9,585 bases of DNA. Source: Fiminaster sp050874705 (GTDB lineage Bacteria > Bacillota_I > Bacilli_A > RFN20 > CAG-826). The stretch spans positions 1-9,585 of the forward strand of contig JBNMLE010000036.1 in assembly GCA_050874705.1 (NCBI GenBank). Reading direction: 5' to 3'. Position numbers and translations under genes: made by a program. Position 1 is the first letter of the stretch. Every line of letters starts with the position of its first letter. Under the pieces are notes generated by a model, which ran no database searches, was not told where the DNA came from, and saw only the letters and a list, made by a program, of their open reading frames with translations. Below are positions 1 through 6,733 of this stretch, piece by piece.

Positions 1-102
1 GAAGATTATATTAATTTTTTCAATAACGAAAGACCCTCTTATTCTCTTAATTATTTAACTCCAAAACAGTTTAAAGATTTTTTTACCCCTCAAAACAAAT
101 AA
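1..102 (+). CDS. IS3-family transposase (OrfB / rve integrase), C-terminal 33 residues only
   Basis: The open frame enters from the left edge and ends at TAA 100-102. The visible residues include INFFNNERPSYSLNYLTP followed by KQFKDFF, which is the signature tail of the DDE (rve) integrase-type transposase of IS3/IS150 elements: the 'YN..RPH/S..L...TP..' segment after the last catalytic helix. The catalytic Asp, Asp and Glu lie upstream, outside the window. The enzyme cuts and joins the ends of its own element. The gene is truncated only by the window edge, so nothing suggests it is inactive. Confidence 0.85.
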   Translation, partial: EDYINFFNNERPSYSLNYLTPKQFKDFFTPQNK

Positions 103-128
103 TTGTCTACTTTTTGTTGACTAGTGCA
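1..128 (+). mobile_element. Right end of an IS3-family insertion sequence
   Basis: The 3' end of a transposase gene (1-102) is followed at once by a 26-base terminal segment, 103-128, which ends in CA. Read from the outside in, it starts TGCACTAGTCAAC and runs into AAAAAGTAGACA. A TG...CA terminus a few bases after the transposase stop is the normal layout of IS3/IS150-type elements (family knowledge). The adjacent host sequence from 129 on belongs to a minus-strand reading frame that the element interrupts. Only one end is in view, so the 3-4 bp target duplication and the matching left inverted repeat cannot be checked here. Family assignment is good; group within IS3 is not resolved. Confidence 0.8.
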
Positions 129-187
129 GTTGCTGCTGCCGAAGCAAATACGAGCATCGGCATAATTTTAAGTGTTGATTTTTTCAT
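107..187 (-). pseudogene. Small secreted/membrane peptide gene, cut by the IS3 element
   Basis: ATG at 187 follows a good ribosome binding site (AAGGAGATAAAAA then ATG). The 26-codon frame starts MKKSTLKIMPMLVFASAAA: two Lys, then a hydrophobic stretch ending in small residues, as in a signal peptide or single membrane helix. From codon 20 on (T-ALVNKK-stop) the bases belong to the IS terminal repeat, so the element supplies the stop codon TAG at 109-107. I infer that the original gene was longer and continued on the far side of the element. It lies 29 bp after the receiver-like gene and is probably cotranscribed with it. The alternative is that the short product is still made and functional. 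No homologue is recognised. Confidence 0.55.
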
Positions 188-216
188 TTTTTATCTCCTT
201 TTTATTAATCAAGTAG

Positions 217-603
217 TTATAAAGAAGCAATTACATCAGCAAGATAATCCGATGGTACAGATTCATAAAAGAATGCATCTATTTTTCCCTCTTCTTTAGC
301 GCATTTAATGCGATAAGCAATATCTTTGTCTGATAAGCTGTCACAAAGAAGAGCAACTTTTATTTCAGGATTTAAGTGCTTTACTTTGCAAACAACATTC
401 ATTCGACTTTCGAATGTGCAGTCTTCGCTTCGCGTAACATCCATAATAAGAAAGTTCGCGGAAATAGCCTTTGTCAAAGTTAAGATTTCTTCTTCGTTTT
501 GGCTAGAAGATTTTTCCACAAAGAAATTCACATGCTCAAGTGCATTAGATACAACTTCTGAGACGAGAGTATTCCTTATAGCGAGAACTGCTCGTTTCAT
601 CAT
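217..603 (-). CDS. Stand-alone degenerate receiver-domain protein (128 aa, no output domain)
   Basis: The length and alternating strand-helix pattern fit a single REC (CheY-like) domain: VLAI as beta1, NFLIMDV as beta3 with Asp55 at the phospho-acceptor place, KVALLC as beta4, DAFFYE as beta5 and a closing helix YLADVIASL. Key residues are altered. The acidic pair after beta1 is Arg10-Asn11, and the conserved beta5 Lys is Glu114. It is therefore probably a pseudo-receiver that does not undergo normal Mg-dependent phosphorylation, with a binding or switching role (inference). Two ATGs occur in tandem at 603 and 600; the second is better spaced (8 nt) from AAAGGA at 614-609. A terminator separates it from the response regulator upstream, so it needs its own promoter, and it probably forms a transcript with the small peptide gene after it. 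Confidence 0.7.
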   Translation of the reverse strand: MMKRAVLAIRNTLVSEVVSNALEHVNFFVEKSSSQNEEEILTLTKAISANFLIMDVTRSEDCTFESRMNVVCKVKHLNPEIKVALLCDSLSDKDIAYRIKCAKEEGKIDAFFYESVPSDYLADVIASL

Positions 604-625
604 GATGTTCCTTTAAATATTCCTA

Positions 626-680
626 TTTATATTATTATGTTACCAATGTGTTTTTATTTTTTGGGAGTGCCATTTGGCAC
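626..680 (-). promoter_or_regulatory. Probable activator-dependent promoter and palindromic operator for the receiver-like gene
   Basis: A perfect 14-bp palindrome GTGCCATTTGGCAC lies at 667-680. On the minus strand a -10-like TATAAA is at 631-626, giving a start near 619, and no good -35 hexamer exists at the right distance. The palindrome would be centred near -54. A weak -35 combined with an upstream dyad is typical of promoters needing an activator. The adjacent NarL/LuxR-type regulator is the obvious candidate, but that link is inference. The dyad could also fold as a short hairpin, though its 2-nt loop makes this unlikely. Confidence 0.45.
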
Positions 681-694
681 CATTCTAATAAAAA

Positions 695-722
695 AAATAA
701 GCACTATATTCAGTGCTTATTT
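695..722 (-). terminator. Rho-independent terminator of the signalling operon
   Basis: An 11-bp perfect stem (695-705 pairing with 712-722, core AATAAGCACT / AGTGCTTATT) has a 6-nt loop. On the minus strand it is followed directly by a run of T residues. It starts 18 bp after the response-regulator stop codon. It separates that operon from the receiver-like gene. Confidence 0.85.
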
Positions 723-740
723 CTCAAAAAATTTATAGAT

Positions 741-1391
741 TTAGATTTCACCGTCAGCTTTATCAAGAATAACAAGTCCTGTTTCTCTTGCTCTTACCGC
801 TAATTGGGTGCGAGAACGAAATCCTGTTTTTAATAACATATCCGCAACATGGTTTTTAATAACGCCTGGAGAAACATTAAGCGTATCAGCAATTTCAACA
901 TTGCTATATCCGCCTAATATAAGACGCAATATTTCTAATTCTTTTTCAGTGAATTCGCTGCTTAGTGCTAACCCAACTTTAATTGATTGAGGTTTTGTGG
1001 GATAAACAATTTTTCCTTCCATTACTTGCTCCATAACTGAAAGAATGGATTGTTCATTTGCTTCTTTATACCAAAATCCTTCAACGCCAATTTTCTTCGC
1101 TCTTTTAATATATGAACATTCTGGCATAGAAGTAACAATAATTATTTTAATTTTAGGAAATTTTCTTTTAATTTTTTCAGCGGCAACTAATCCACTTTCT
1201 CCATTTTCAGTTACAACATCCATAAGAATTAAATCAACTGGAGTACGTGTACAAACAATATCAGCGATTGAAGCATTTTCAATAGCTAATTGAAGATAAA
1301 AGAGGTCGGAAGTTTCAATATAATGCGCAAAAAGGGTTTTAGGCATTTGTTGATCTTCGACTATCATTACTGAATATTTCCCGTTCTTCAC
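741..1391 (-). CDS. NarL/FixJ (LuxR-type) response regulator
   Basis: This is a cytoplasmic transcription factor of a two-component system, 216 aa, the normal size. The N-terminal receiver has all the conserved residues: acidic pair Glu12-Asp13 (MIVEDQ), phospho-acceptor Asp58 (LILMDVV), Thr87 or Ser88 and Lys109 (FWYKE). The C-terminal LuxR-type HTH spans about 146-205 (FTEKELEILRLILGGYSNVEIA, then LNVSPGVIKNHVADML). The start is GTG at 1391, overlapping the kinase stop as GTGA, with AAGGAG seven to eight bases upstream, so translation is coupled to the kinase. It should be phosphorylated by that kinase. Target genes are unknown; the palindrome at 667-680 is a candidate site. Confidence 0.93.
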   Translation of the reverse strand: MKNGKYSVMIVEDQQMPKTLFAHYIETSDLFYLQLAIENASIADIVCTRTPVDLILMDVVTENGESGLVAAEKIKRKFPKIKIIIVTSMPECSYIKRAKKIGVEGFWYKEANEQSILSVMEQVMEGKIVYPTKPQSIKVGLALSSEFTEKELEILRLILGGYSNVEIADTLNVSPGVIKNHVADMLLKTGFRSRTQLAVRARETGLVILDKADGEI

Positions 1392-2683
1392 ATTCTTTCT
1401 CCTTTTATTAATTTAATTATTAATTCAAATTGTGGTTCACTATTTATTATCATTTTCCCATTTTCTTTTTCAACAATGAAACGCAAATTAGATAAACCAC
1501 CGCCTTCGATTATTTTTTTCTTTGGTTTTATTCCATCATTAGTAATTCGAATAATGAATTCATTGCTTTCATTATTTAAAGCAACAAACATTTTCTTCCC
1601 TTTAGCGTGGCTTACTACATTAGTTAAACATTCATGCATTGCTTGAACAAGAATTTTTTCTTCTAAGGAATCAGTTTTAGGATATTCGCCTTTAATTTCA
1701 ATTTCAACATTAACAAGTTTTGCAGCGGATAAAATTACATCTAGATTGCTCTTCTTTTTTGAAGTCTCAACATTTTTCAATGATTCAATTTCTATTTTCC
1801 AAAAAGATAATAACTCCATTTGATTTTCTTTTGTTAATTCTTCGCTTAATTTTTGTTTTGTTATTAAAAGCAATTTTCCTATATCATCATGAATTCGTAT
1901 TTTTGCATTTAAAACTTCTTTTTCACGGGAAAGTTGAGAAACATTTTCGCCATATAAAATAAGTCTATTGTTCACCGCTTTTAATTTTTCTTTTTTATTT
2001 TCTAATTCTTCCATTAAGCGATATTCTTCACTAATGTCTGAAGCAACAATTTCATATATTTCAGTTTCATTTAACATATGAACATATTTTTTAAATGAAA
2101 TTACTCTTCCGTCTATGCATCTGATAATAGGTTCTTCTCCTTCTTTAATAAAAGAAGAATCATTTTTAAATTTTCCGTATGTAATATTTTCCCAAAAGAT
2201 ATTTCCATTAAGTAAAGCTTCATTAAATAGTAAAATGCTAAGATCATTCATTTCTCTATTAATTAAACGAACTAATCCACTTTTTTCATAAAAGCAAATT
2301 CCTTTTATAAGTAAATCAACACTCTTTTTAATAGATACTGATGAAATATCTCGATTTCCTTTAATAAATGCATAAACAAGCAAAATAATTGTTGTTAAAA
2401 ATAACATGATAGAAAGCGATAAAAAGATAAAAAATGGCCACTTAATAACTGTTAACGATGGTTCAAATACCGGGCGATTTACGCGGAAAAGATAACTTCC
2501 ACGCATAGTAAGGAAAATTAAAACAAAAGAAAATATAAAACAGAAAGCTGAAATAATTTTAAACCATGTTTTTCTACATATTCTTATTGCAACAAATATA
2601 TCAATAATTGCTAAAACTAACGCTAAAACAAATAAGATAATTGTTATTTGTTGAGCGTAAAGAGGAGCTTCTATGAATTTCAT
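1388..2683 (-). CDS. Membrane histidine kinase, partner of the NarL-type regulator
   Basis: 431 aa. Membrane segments lie near 13-34, 42-60 and 83-107. A PAS-like segment follows at about 120-220, ending in the usual EIVASDISEEYR, then a coiled coil (about 220-260). The phospho-acceptor box is KIRIHDDIGKLL with His265. In the C-terminal ATPase domain the N box is HECLTNVVSHA (Asn355, His359), the Asp/G1 box is NDG (382-384) and the G2 box is GGGLSNL (394-400). His followed by Asp-x-x-Gly resembles the HisKA_3 type that pairs with NarL-family regulators. ATG at 2683 overlaps the preceding gene's stop as ATGA and has GGAGG before it. All catalytic motifs look intact, so this is likely the active kinase of the pair. 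The signal is unknown. Confidence 0.88.
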   Translation of the reverse strand: MKFIEAPLYAQQITIILFVLALVLAIIDIFVAIRICRKTWFKIISAFCFIFSFVLIFLTMRGSYLFRVNRPVFEPSLTVIKWPFFIFLSLSIMLFLTTIILLVYAFIKGNRDISSVSIKKSVDLLIKGICFYEKSGLVRLINREMNDLSILLFNEALLNGNIFWENITYGKFKNDSSFIKEGEEPIIRCIDGRVISFKKYVHMLNETEIYEIVASDISEEYRLMEELENKKEKLKAVNNRLILYGENVSQLSREKEVLNAKIRIHDDIGKLLLITKQKLSEELTKENQMELLSFWKIEIESLKNVETSKKKSNLDVILSAAKLVNVEIEIKGEYPKTDSLEEKILVQAMHECLTNVVSHAKGKKMFVALNNESNEFIIRITNDGIKPKKKIIEGGGLSNLRFIVEKENGKMIINSEPQFELIIKLIKGERM

Positions 2684-4347
2684 AATGTTCCTCCAATAGG
2701 TAGTTTAAATGTAAAATAAGTCGCTTCTTGTTCATTATTTATAATTAAACATGTTGGAAATTTTTCTTTAATTTCTTCATTTATTCTTTTTGAATTCATA
2801 TCGCTTTCAATTAATATCGTTATTTCATTATCTTTTTTGAAAACATGCACCATAGTAGCGGTACTCATATCATATTCATGGGCAATAAACATTTCAAAAA
2901 AGTCATAAATTTTGCCAAGCACTTCACCTTTTGCTTTGCCGTTTATATTGAAATCTAAAGAACATTCTACGCCCATAAAAGATAAATAATTTAATGACTC
3001 TTTAATTGAAAAAGAAAGTTCTTCAACATCTAATAAATCATTATTTCTATTAAGCATAATAAAATTGCTTCTTCTTTTAATGTATGCACCTAAAACACAA
3101 GCAAATTTCATTTTCTTTTCATAATCATTAGGACTTCTTTCAACTTCTTGTAATAGATTATTTAATTTTTCAAGTTCTTCTTTAACGCTTTCTTCAACTT
3201 TTAAGTAGAGTTCTTTTTGTTCTTCTATTTTTGCTTTTTTAAATTTCATTTCATTTTCAACCTCAATGAGGTCGTTTTCTTCTATTAATCTTTCATTTGT
3301 CTCTTGCAAAGCTAGATTGATTTTTTTAATTTGAGTTAAATCTTCGCATTTAAAGACATAACCACCATGTATTTTATCACTGCTTAAACGAGTATATTCG
3401 TCCAGCATTATGGGCTTACTAACAGCTTTTTCTAATTGATCTTTTTTAATAAAAAATGATGGCTGAGAAGCATAAATAACATTTAACTTTTCATCAGCAA
3501 TCATCGAAGGATACGACATAGAATAAAAATAATCCACATAATTTTCATTTGATGGAATTAAGCCAATTGCAATACAACTTTCAATTGTTACAATACATGT
3601 AAAACATAATAGTTCAGGGATTTTGAAAGCGGAAATATTTGTAATAAAACAAATTGTGGATAATATAACACAAATTAAAAAGGTTAAAATAGGTATCCAT
3701 ACTCTCTTTTTACATGCAGAAACTCTGCATTTAAGTATCATTATTAAAATACTTATAAATGTTATTAATATTTCCCAAGCTATGGCTATATAGAAAATAA
3801 ATCCATGAGTGTATGAAAACTCACCATTTTCAAAATTAAGAACAAATACCCATTGATGAATATCGTTAGTGTATATAAAAACAAGCAAAACTAAAGCTGG
3901 AACATAAATAAGATACCACCACTTATTCAATGATTTCCCGTTTTTATTTTCAATGCTTAAACTGGTTAATAAAAGTGTAGGCGGAATTAAACATAATGAA
4001 ACGTAATATGAATACCATAAATATCTGTTTAAATCTTCTATGTCTCTTGTGAGCCCATATTTTAACATTCTTATAACTAAGAAAAATAAAATTAGAAGCG
4101 CGATAATAAAAAAATAAGTCTTTAAATCTTTGCGCACCATTCTATGAAGAATAGATACGGTCCAAGCAACAACAAGTGAAATTAAAATCACATGGGCTAA
4201 AAGTGAAAACAAAACATGAAAAAATTCTGGAAGCAAAGAGTCCACCATTTGGAAAATGCCGGCAATAAAAAAGAGCACAAGACATATAATAAAAATAACA
4301 ATTTTTTTATTTTTAATTGCCTTACAAGCTCTTTTATTGTTCTTCAC
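2680..4347 (-). CDS. Multi-TM sensor protein, probable pseudo-histidine kinase
   Basis: 555 aa. About seven to eight membrane helices fill residues 14-264. Features such as LNRYLWYSYYVSLCLIPPT (107-125) and NDIHQWVF (161-168) match the 7TM N-terminal sensor region of histidine kinases. A PAS-like stretch covers about 270-340, then a long Glu/Lys-rich coiled coil (343-405). The C-terminal part (410-550) has the position and general fold pattern of a kinase module. I find no H box and no N, G1 or G2 ATP-binding motif; a conserved-looking CVLGAYIKRRSNFIML stands where dimerisation would occur. I infer a non-catalytic sensor that controls the kinase encoded next. Start: GTG at 4347 is forced by an in-frame TAA six bases upstream and lacks a clear ribosome binding site. 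A 6-codon frame (MIDFKK-stop) ending at GTGA could couple its translation. Confidence 0.75.
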   Translation of the reverse strand: MKNNKRACKAIKNKKIVIFIICLVLFFIAGIFQMVDSLLPEFFHVLFSLLAHVILISLVVAWTVSILHRMVRKDLKTYFFIIALLILFFLVIRMLKYGLTRDIEDLNRYLWYSYYVSLCLIPPTLLLTSLSIENKNGKSLNKWWYLIYVPALVLLVFIYTNDIHQWVFVLNFENGEFSYTHGFIFYIAIAWEILITFISILIMILKCRVSACKKRVWIPILTFLICVILSTICFITNISAFKIPELLCFTCIVTIESCIAIGLIPSNENYVDYFYSMSYPSMIADEKLNVIYASQPSFFIKKDQLEKAVSKPIMLDEYTRLSSDKIHGGYVFKCEDLTQIKKINLALQETNERLIEENDLIEVENEMKFKKAKIEEQKELYLKVEESVKEELEKLNNLLQEVERSPNDYEKKMKFACVLGAYIKRRSNFIMLNRNNDLLDVEELSFSIKESLNYLSFMGVECSLDFNINGKAKGEVLGKIYDFFEMFIAHEYDMSTATMVHVFKKDNEITILIESDMNSKRINEEIKEKFPTCLIINNEQEATYFTFKLPIGGTL

Positions 4348-4537
4348 TTTTTAAAGTCTATCATGAAGAATGCAAATTTACAATTTGACCATTTGTTTTG
4401 TGTCACATCATTTGATATTTAACGTTGTGACCGCATTTTAAACAAAAAACAAATACAGCTATTTGCGTTGCAATCACTTTTCTAAGTTTATTTTTTTGTT
4501 TCTATAATTATTTGTTTTAGCGGCACAACATAATTTA
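4348..4537 (-). promoter_or_regulatory. Upstream region of the signalling operon
   Basis: There is no gene here. A weak promoter candidate on the minus strand is TTGTGC (4528-4523), a 16-bp spacer, then TATAGA (4506-4501). A dyad GTCACA (4402-4407) / TGTGAC (4426-4431) lies 55-85 bp before the first gene and could be an operator. The leader would be about 150 nt, AT-rich, with no strong fold that I can see. All of these are weak calls. Confidence 0.25.
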
Positions 4538-4561
4538 AAAGTGGCCGTCGTCTGCCACTTT
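4538..4561 (-). terminator. Probable terminator after the HNH gene
   Basis: An 8-bp perfect stem, AAAGTGGC (4538-4545) and GCCACTTT (4554-4561), has an 8-nt loop. On the minus strand it is followed by a short T run (TTTTAAATTA). It starts 31 bp after the stop codon of the HNH gene. The T run is modest, so the call is moderate. Confidence 0.55.
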
Positions 4562-4592
4562 GTCATTTTAATATAGGAGGTTTATAAGTATC

Positions 4593-5564
4593 TTACTTAC
4601 TTGCCTCCTTCTTTAAATTTTTAGCTAAATTTGTATATGTATAATCATATCTACAATATAAATTATTTAGAAAACTTAAATTAGGTTCTCTATCTATTGC
4701 TTCCGTATTTACATAAACTAGCTCATCAATAAATAATGCATTATCTAAAGAATAATTAAAGCCATCAAAATTTATTGTCTTCGCGCTTAAATACATGTCT
4801 TCTTTGTCGACAAAATGATTAATTTGATAACATATATCATATTTTGAAATGTAATCCATTGGTTCAAAATAATATTTAAGATAGGTATTTAATAGAATGC
4901 ATTTATCGAGTAGTTTTGAAATGTCTTCTTGTAATGGCATATCATAATTTTTTGCTATTATTCTTGTTTCGCTATTTCGATAATCTCTCGACATTGAATA
5001 TGAGATATTTTCTTCATTTAAGAACTTCTCAATAAAATCGATAACGGCGGTATTAGAAACATTTTTTAATCTAATTAAAACCGATCCAACCCATCTAGAT
5101 TTATTTTGAATTCCTTTTAATTTCTTAAAAAACTTAATGCCTGCTGAAGAATCCATAAAGTTTATCGAATCATCGTTTTCAATGTTTTGTTTTTCTTCAT
5201 TGGAAATATGAGATATTTGTCTAATTTCATAATGATTCTCAACTTTTAAAATTTCAAACTTCTTTCCGTTTGCGTTAAATACTGGAAATTTGTTTGCTTT
5301 TTCATCATTAGTTAAAATATGGCAGATAATTAAATTATAATCAGCAGTCTTGCCACCTCTGCTTTGTGGAAGAATGTGATCAACATTCCATCCAAATTGG
5401 CTATTACGATTGTTATAAGCGCCTTTAACAATTTGACGTCCAGTAAAATCTTTTACTTTTGTTTCTTTACCATAAAACTTATTCCAAAGTCGCAACGCTG
5501 TTTCTTTGTTTAAATCCATTGATTTTGTATTTGTGTTTTCCATAATTAAAAATATGAAAGACAC
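4593..5564 (-). CDS. HNH endonuclease-domain protein with a long unrecognised C-terminal region
   Basis: 323 aa. Residues about 22-95 form an HNH (beta-beta-alpha metal) nuclease domain: LRLWNKFYG, DFTGRQIVKGAY, then WNVDHILPQSRGG with Asp62-His63, YNLI with Asn77, and the last helix TNDEKANKF with Asn86. There are no zinc-knuckle cysteines. The catalytic set looks intact, so DNA cleavage is likely. Residues 100-323 match nothing I know and may bind the target or a partner. The start is taken as GTG 5564, four bases after a perfect AAGGAGG (5575-5569). An ATG eight codons later would avoid the odd hydrophobic MSFIFLI, but it is 25 nt from the ribosome binding site. The gene is preceded by its own promoter and a structured leader. 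It is not IscB, Cas9 or a known homing enzyme that I can recognise. Confidence 0.75.
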   Translation of the reverse strand: MSFIFLIMENTNTKSMDLNKETALRLWNKFYGKETKVKDFTGRQIVKGAYNNRNSQFGWNVDHILPQSRGGKTADYNLIICHILTNDEKANKFPVFNANGKKFEILKVENHYEIRQISHISNEEKQNIENDDSINFMDSSAGIKFFKKLKGIQNKSRWVGSVLIRLKNVSNTAVIDFIEKFLNEENISYSMSRDYRNSETRIIAKNYDMPLQEDISKLLDKCILLNTYLKYYFEPMDYISKYDICYQINHFVDKEDMYLSAKTINFDGFNYSLDNALFIDELVYVNTEAIDREPNLSFLNNLYCRYDYTYTNLAKNLKKEASK

Positions 5565-5585
5565 TTAACCTCCTTATTAATAAGT

Positions 5586-5717
5586 CAATTCGACAAAATC
5601 ATGTGACCAGCCATAGGACGACCTATCGCTATAAGCCTCAAAGGGCAATCCTCATAATAGCATTGCAGAAGATTAACTAGTCGGCTTTCATAGAAAGTTG
5701 TCAGTTTCATCGAATTG
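5586..5717 (-). ncRNA. Candidate structured RNA / 5' leader of the HNH gene (unidentified class)
   Basis: On the minus-strand transcript an outer stem CAATTCGA / TCGAATTG closes the region (5717-5710 with 5593-5586, 8 bp). Inside it, TTGTC/GACAA pair 5702-5698 with 5596-5592, partly competing with the outer stem. A CTTTC/GAAAG hairpin is at 5697-5685. GACUAG (5682-5677) pairs with CUGGUC (5610-5605) through one G-U. GCAAT/ATTGC is at 5666-5662 and 5649-5645. A GCC/GGC hairpin (5646-5644 with 5637-5635) partly competes with it, and ATAGG/CCTAT is at 5626-5613. The start matches the predicted transcription start, and the end is 10 nt before the ribosome binding site. It does not match any riboswitch, ribozyme, intron core or HEARO RNA I can recall. 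It could be a cis-regulatory leader or a guide-like RNA partner of the nuclease. Confidence 0.5.
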
Positions 5718-5724
5718 CATGATT

Positions 5725-5753
5725 AATGTACTTTAAAAAGCTTCTGTTGTCAA
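5725..5753 (-). promoter_or_regulatory. Sigma-A-type promoter for the HNH leader and gene
   Basis: A perfect -35 TTGACA (5753-5748) and a 17-bp spacer precede a -10 TACATT (5730-5725, four of six consensus bases). Transcription should start near 5718, the first base of the outer stem of the structured leader. The -35 lies 17 bp after the stop codon of the Fic-like gene, so HNH expression need not depend on read-through. Confidence 0.7.
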
Positions 5754-5769
5754 ATGTATTCGCTACTTA

Positions 5770-6708
5770 TTAGAATCTTTTCCAACAATATTTTTTCATA
5801 AAATCTAATATTCCATCATTATCTTTGTTCTCATAATATACAACTAGCATTTTCTTAAATTGAGGAACTCTACTTTCAGGAATAACTAATAGCCCTTCTC
5901 CTTTTGAAATTAAAAAATGACTAGCAAATATTACTGATGCTCTTTTGTTTCCATCATTAAATATTTGCGTTTTCATGCAGTATAAGCAGAGTTTAATTGC
6001 TATATTAATTGGTTCATCATTTACATTTAATATTTTCTCAATATCTTCTTTAACAACCTTTTCGATAGGTATTGGCGGAATATATGATGTTCCCCCAATT
6101 GTTACTGGAACACATCGAATTCTACCACCATAAGTATAAAATCCTTCATTTACAAGACTAGCTATATAACAAAGAATTGAATAACTGGATTTAGATGCAA
6201 CAACATCTTTATCCATAATAAATTCCCATGCATGTTTTAAATTTAATATTTTTTGCACATCTATTGGAGTCATCCCCCTTACTTTTCCATTATCAAGAAT
6301 TGTTTCAGTATCAGGAAATGAAGTAACCACACCTTCAAGAATAGCTTGATCATAAATATTTGATTTCATATTAGCTCTAGCAAAATCGATATTTAGCAAT
6401 ACTCTAGATGACAATTCTTGTTCACTATAACCTAATTTTGCTAATTCATTATTTATTTTCCTAATTTGCTTTTTATATTCTTTTTTATCTTTTAATAATT
6501 TAGATATTGAAGCAAATAATTCATCAGAATATAAATTAACATAAGTTGATGTGTTACGACCTAAAACACGTTTTCTTATATAAATATACTTTTTCCCATC
6601 TCTATCTTTTACTTCTATTGAACCGTCGTAAGGAATTAGATTTAATCTTGCGTTAATTTCCGCTTTTTGTTCTAACAATGTTTGAATTTGCAAATACTTA
6701 TCATTCAT
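5770..6708 (-). CDS. Fic-fold protein with Gln in place of the catalytic His
   Basis: 312 aa. The N-terminal segment (about 1-55) has the pattern of many Fic-family proteins, including LIPYDGSIEV, KKYIYIRKR and STYVNLYSDEL, then a coiled coil (65-95). AILEGVVTS (122-130) resembles the inhibitory or 'IEG' helix of Fic proteins. GGRIRCVPVTIGG (194-206) and YIPPIP lead to the active-site loop QIFNDGNKR at 248-256, the counterpart of HxFxDGN(G/K)R. The general base His is Gln248, and the second Arg is absent, while the phosphate-binding DGNK core is kept. Fic enzymes transfer AMP or other phosphate groups to target proteins; here activity is doubtful or different. ATG 6708 follows AAAGGA with 8 nt spacing. 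The neighbours (HNH protein and XRE regulator) suggest an accessory, possibly defence or toxin-like, module. Confidence 0.8.
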   Translation of the reverse strand: MNDKYLQIQTLLEQKAEINARLNLIPYDGSIEVKDRDGKKYIYIRKRVLGRNTSTYVNLYSDELFASISKLLKDKKEYKKQIRKINNELAKLGYSEQELSSRVLLNIDFARANMKSNIYDQAILEGVVTSFPDTETILDNGKVRGMTPIDVQKILNLKHAWEFIMDKDVVASKSSYSILCYIASLVNEGFYTYGGRIRCVPVTIGGTSYIPPIPIEKVVKEDIEKILNVNDEPINIAIKLCLYCMKTQIFNDGNKRASVIFASHFLISKGEGLLVIPESRVPQFKKMLVVYYENKDNDGILDFMKKYCWKRF

Positions 6709-6733
6709 ATGAATTTTCCTTTGGGGTGCTTTT

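Noticed and set aside
114..299. Plus-strand 61-codon frame across the IS end
   Set aside because: It starts inside the IS terminal repeat, runs antisense to the small peptide and receiver-like genes, and has no ribosome binding site.
4571..4600. AGGAGG on the plus strand at 4575-4580 as a ribosome binding site
   Set aside because: No start codon and open frame follow at a usable distance; the stretch is the 3' flank of the HNH gene.
5586..5717. Group I or group II intron carrying the HNH gene
   Set aside because: No group II domain 5 sequence and no convincing group I P/Q/R/S set are present; CGACTAG and ATAGGTCG give only a weak P7 likeness. The upstream Fic-like gene ends with a normal stop and no split gene flanks the region.
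5586..5717. HEARO / omega RNA with IscB
   Set aside because: The protein lacks RuvC and bridge-helix regions and is a different HNH architecture; the RNA does not show the HEARO features I know.
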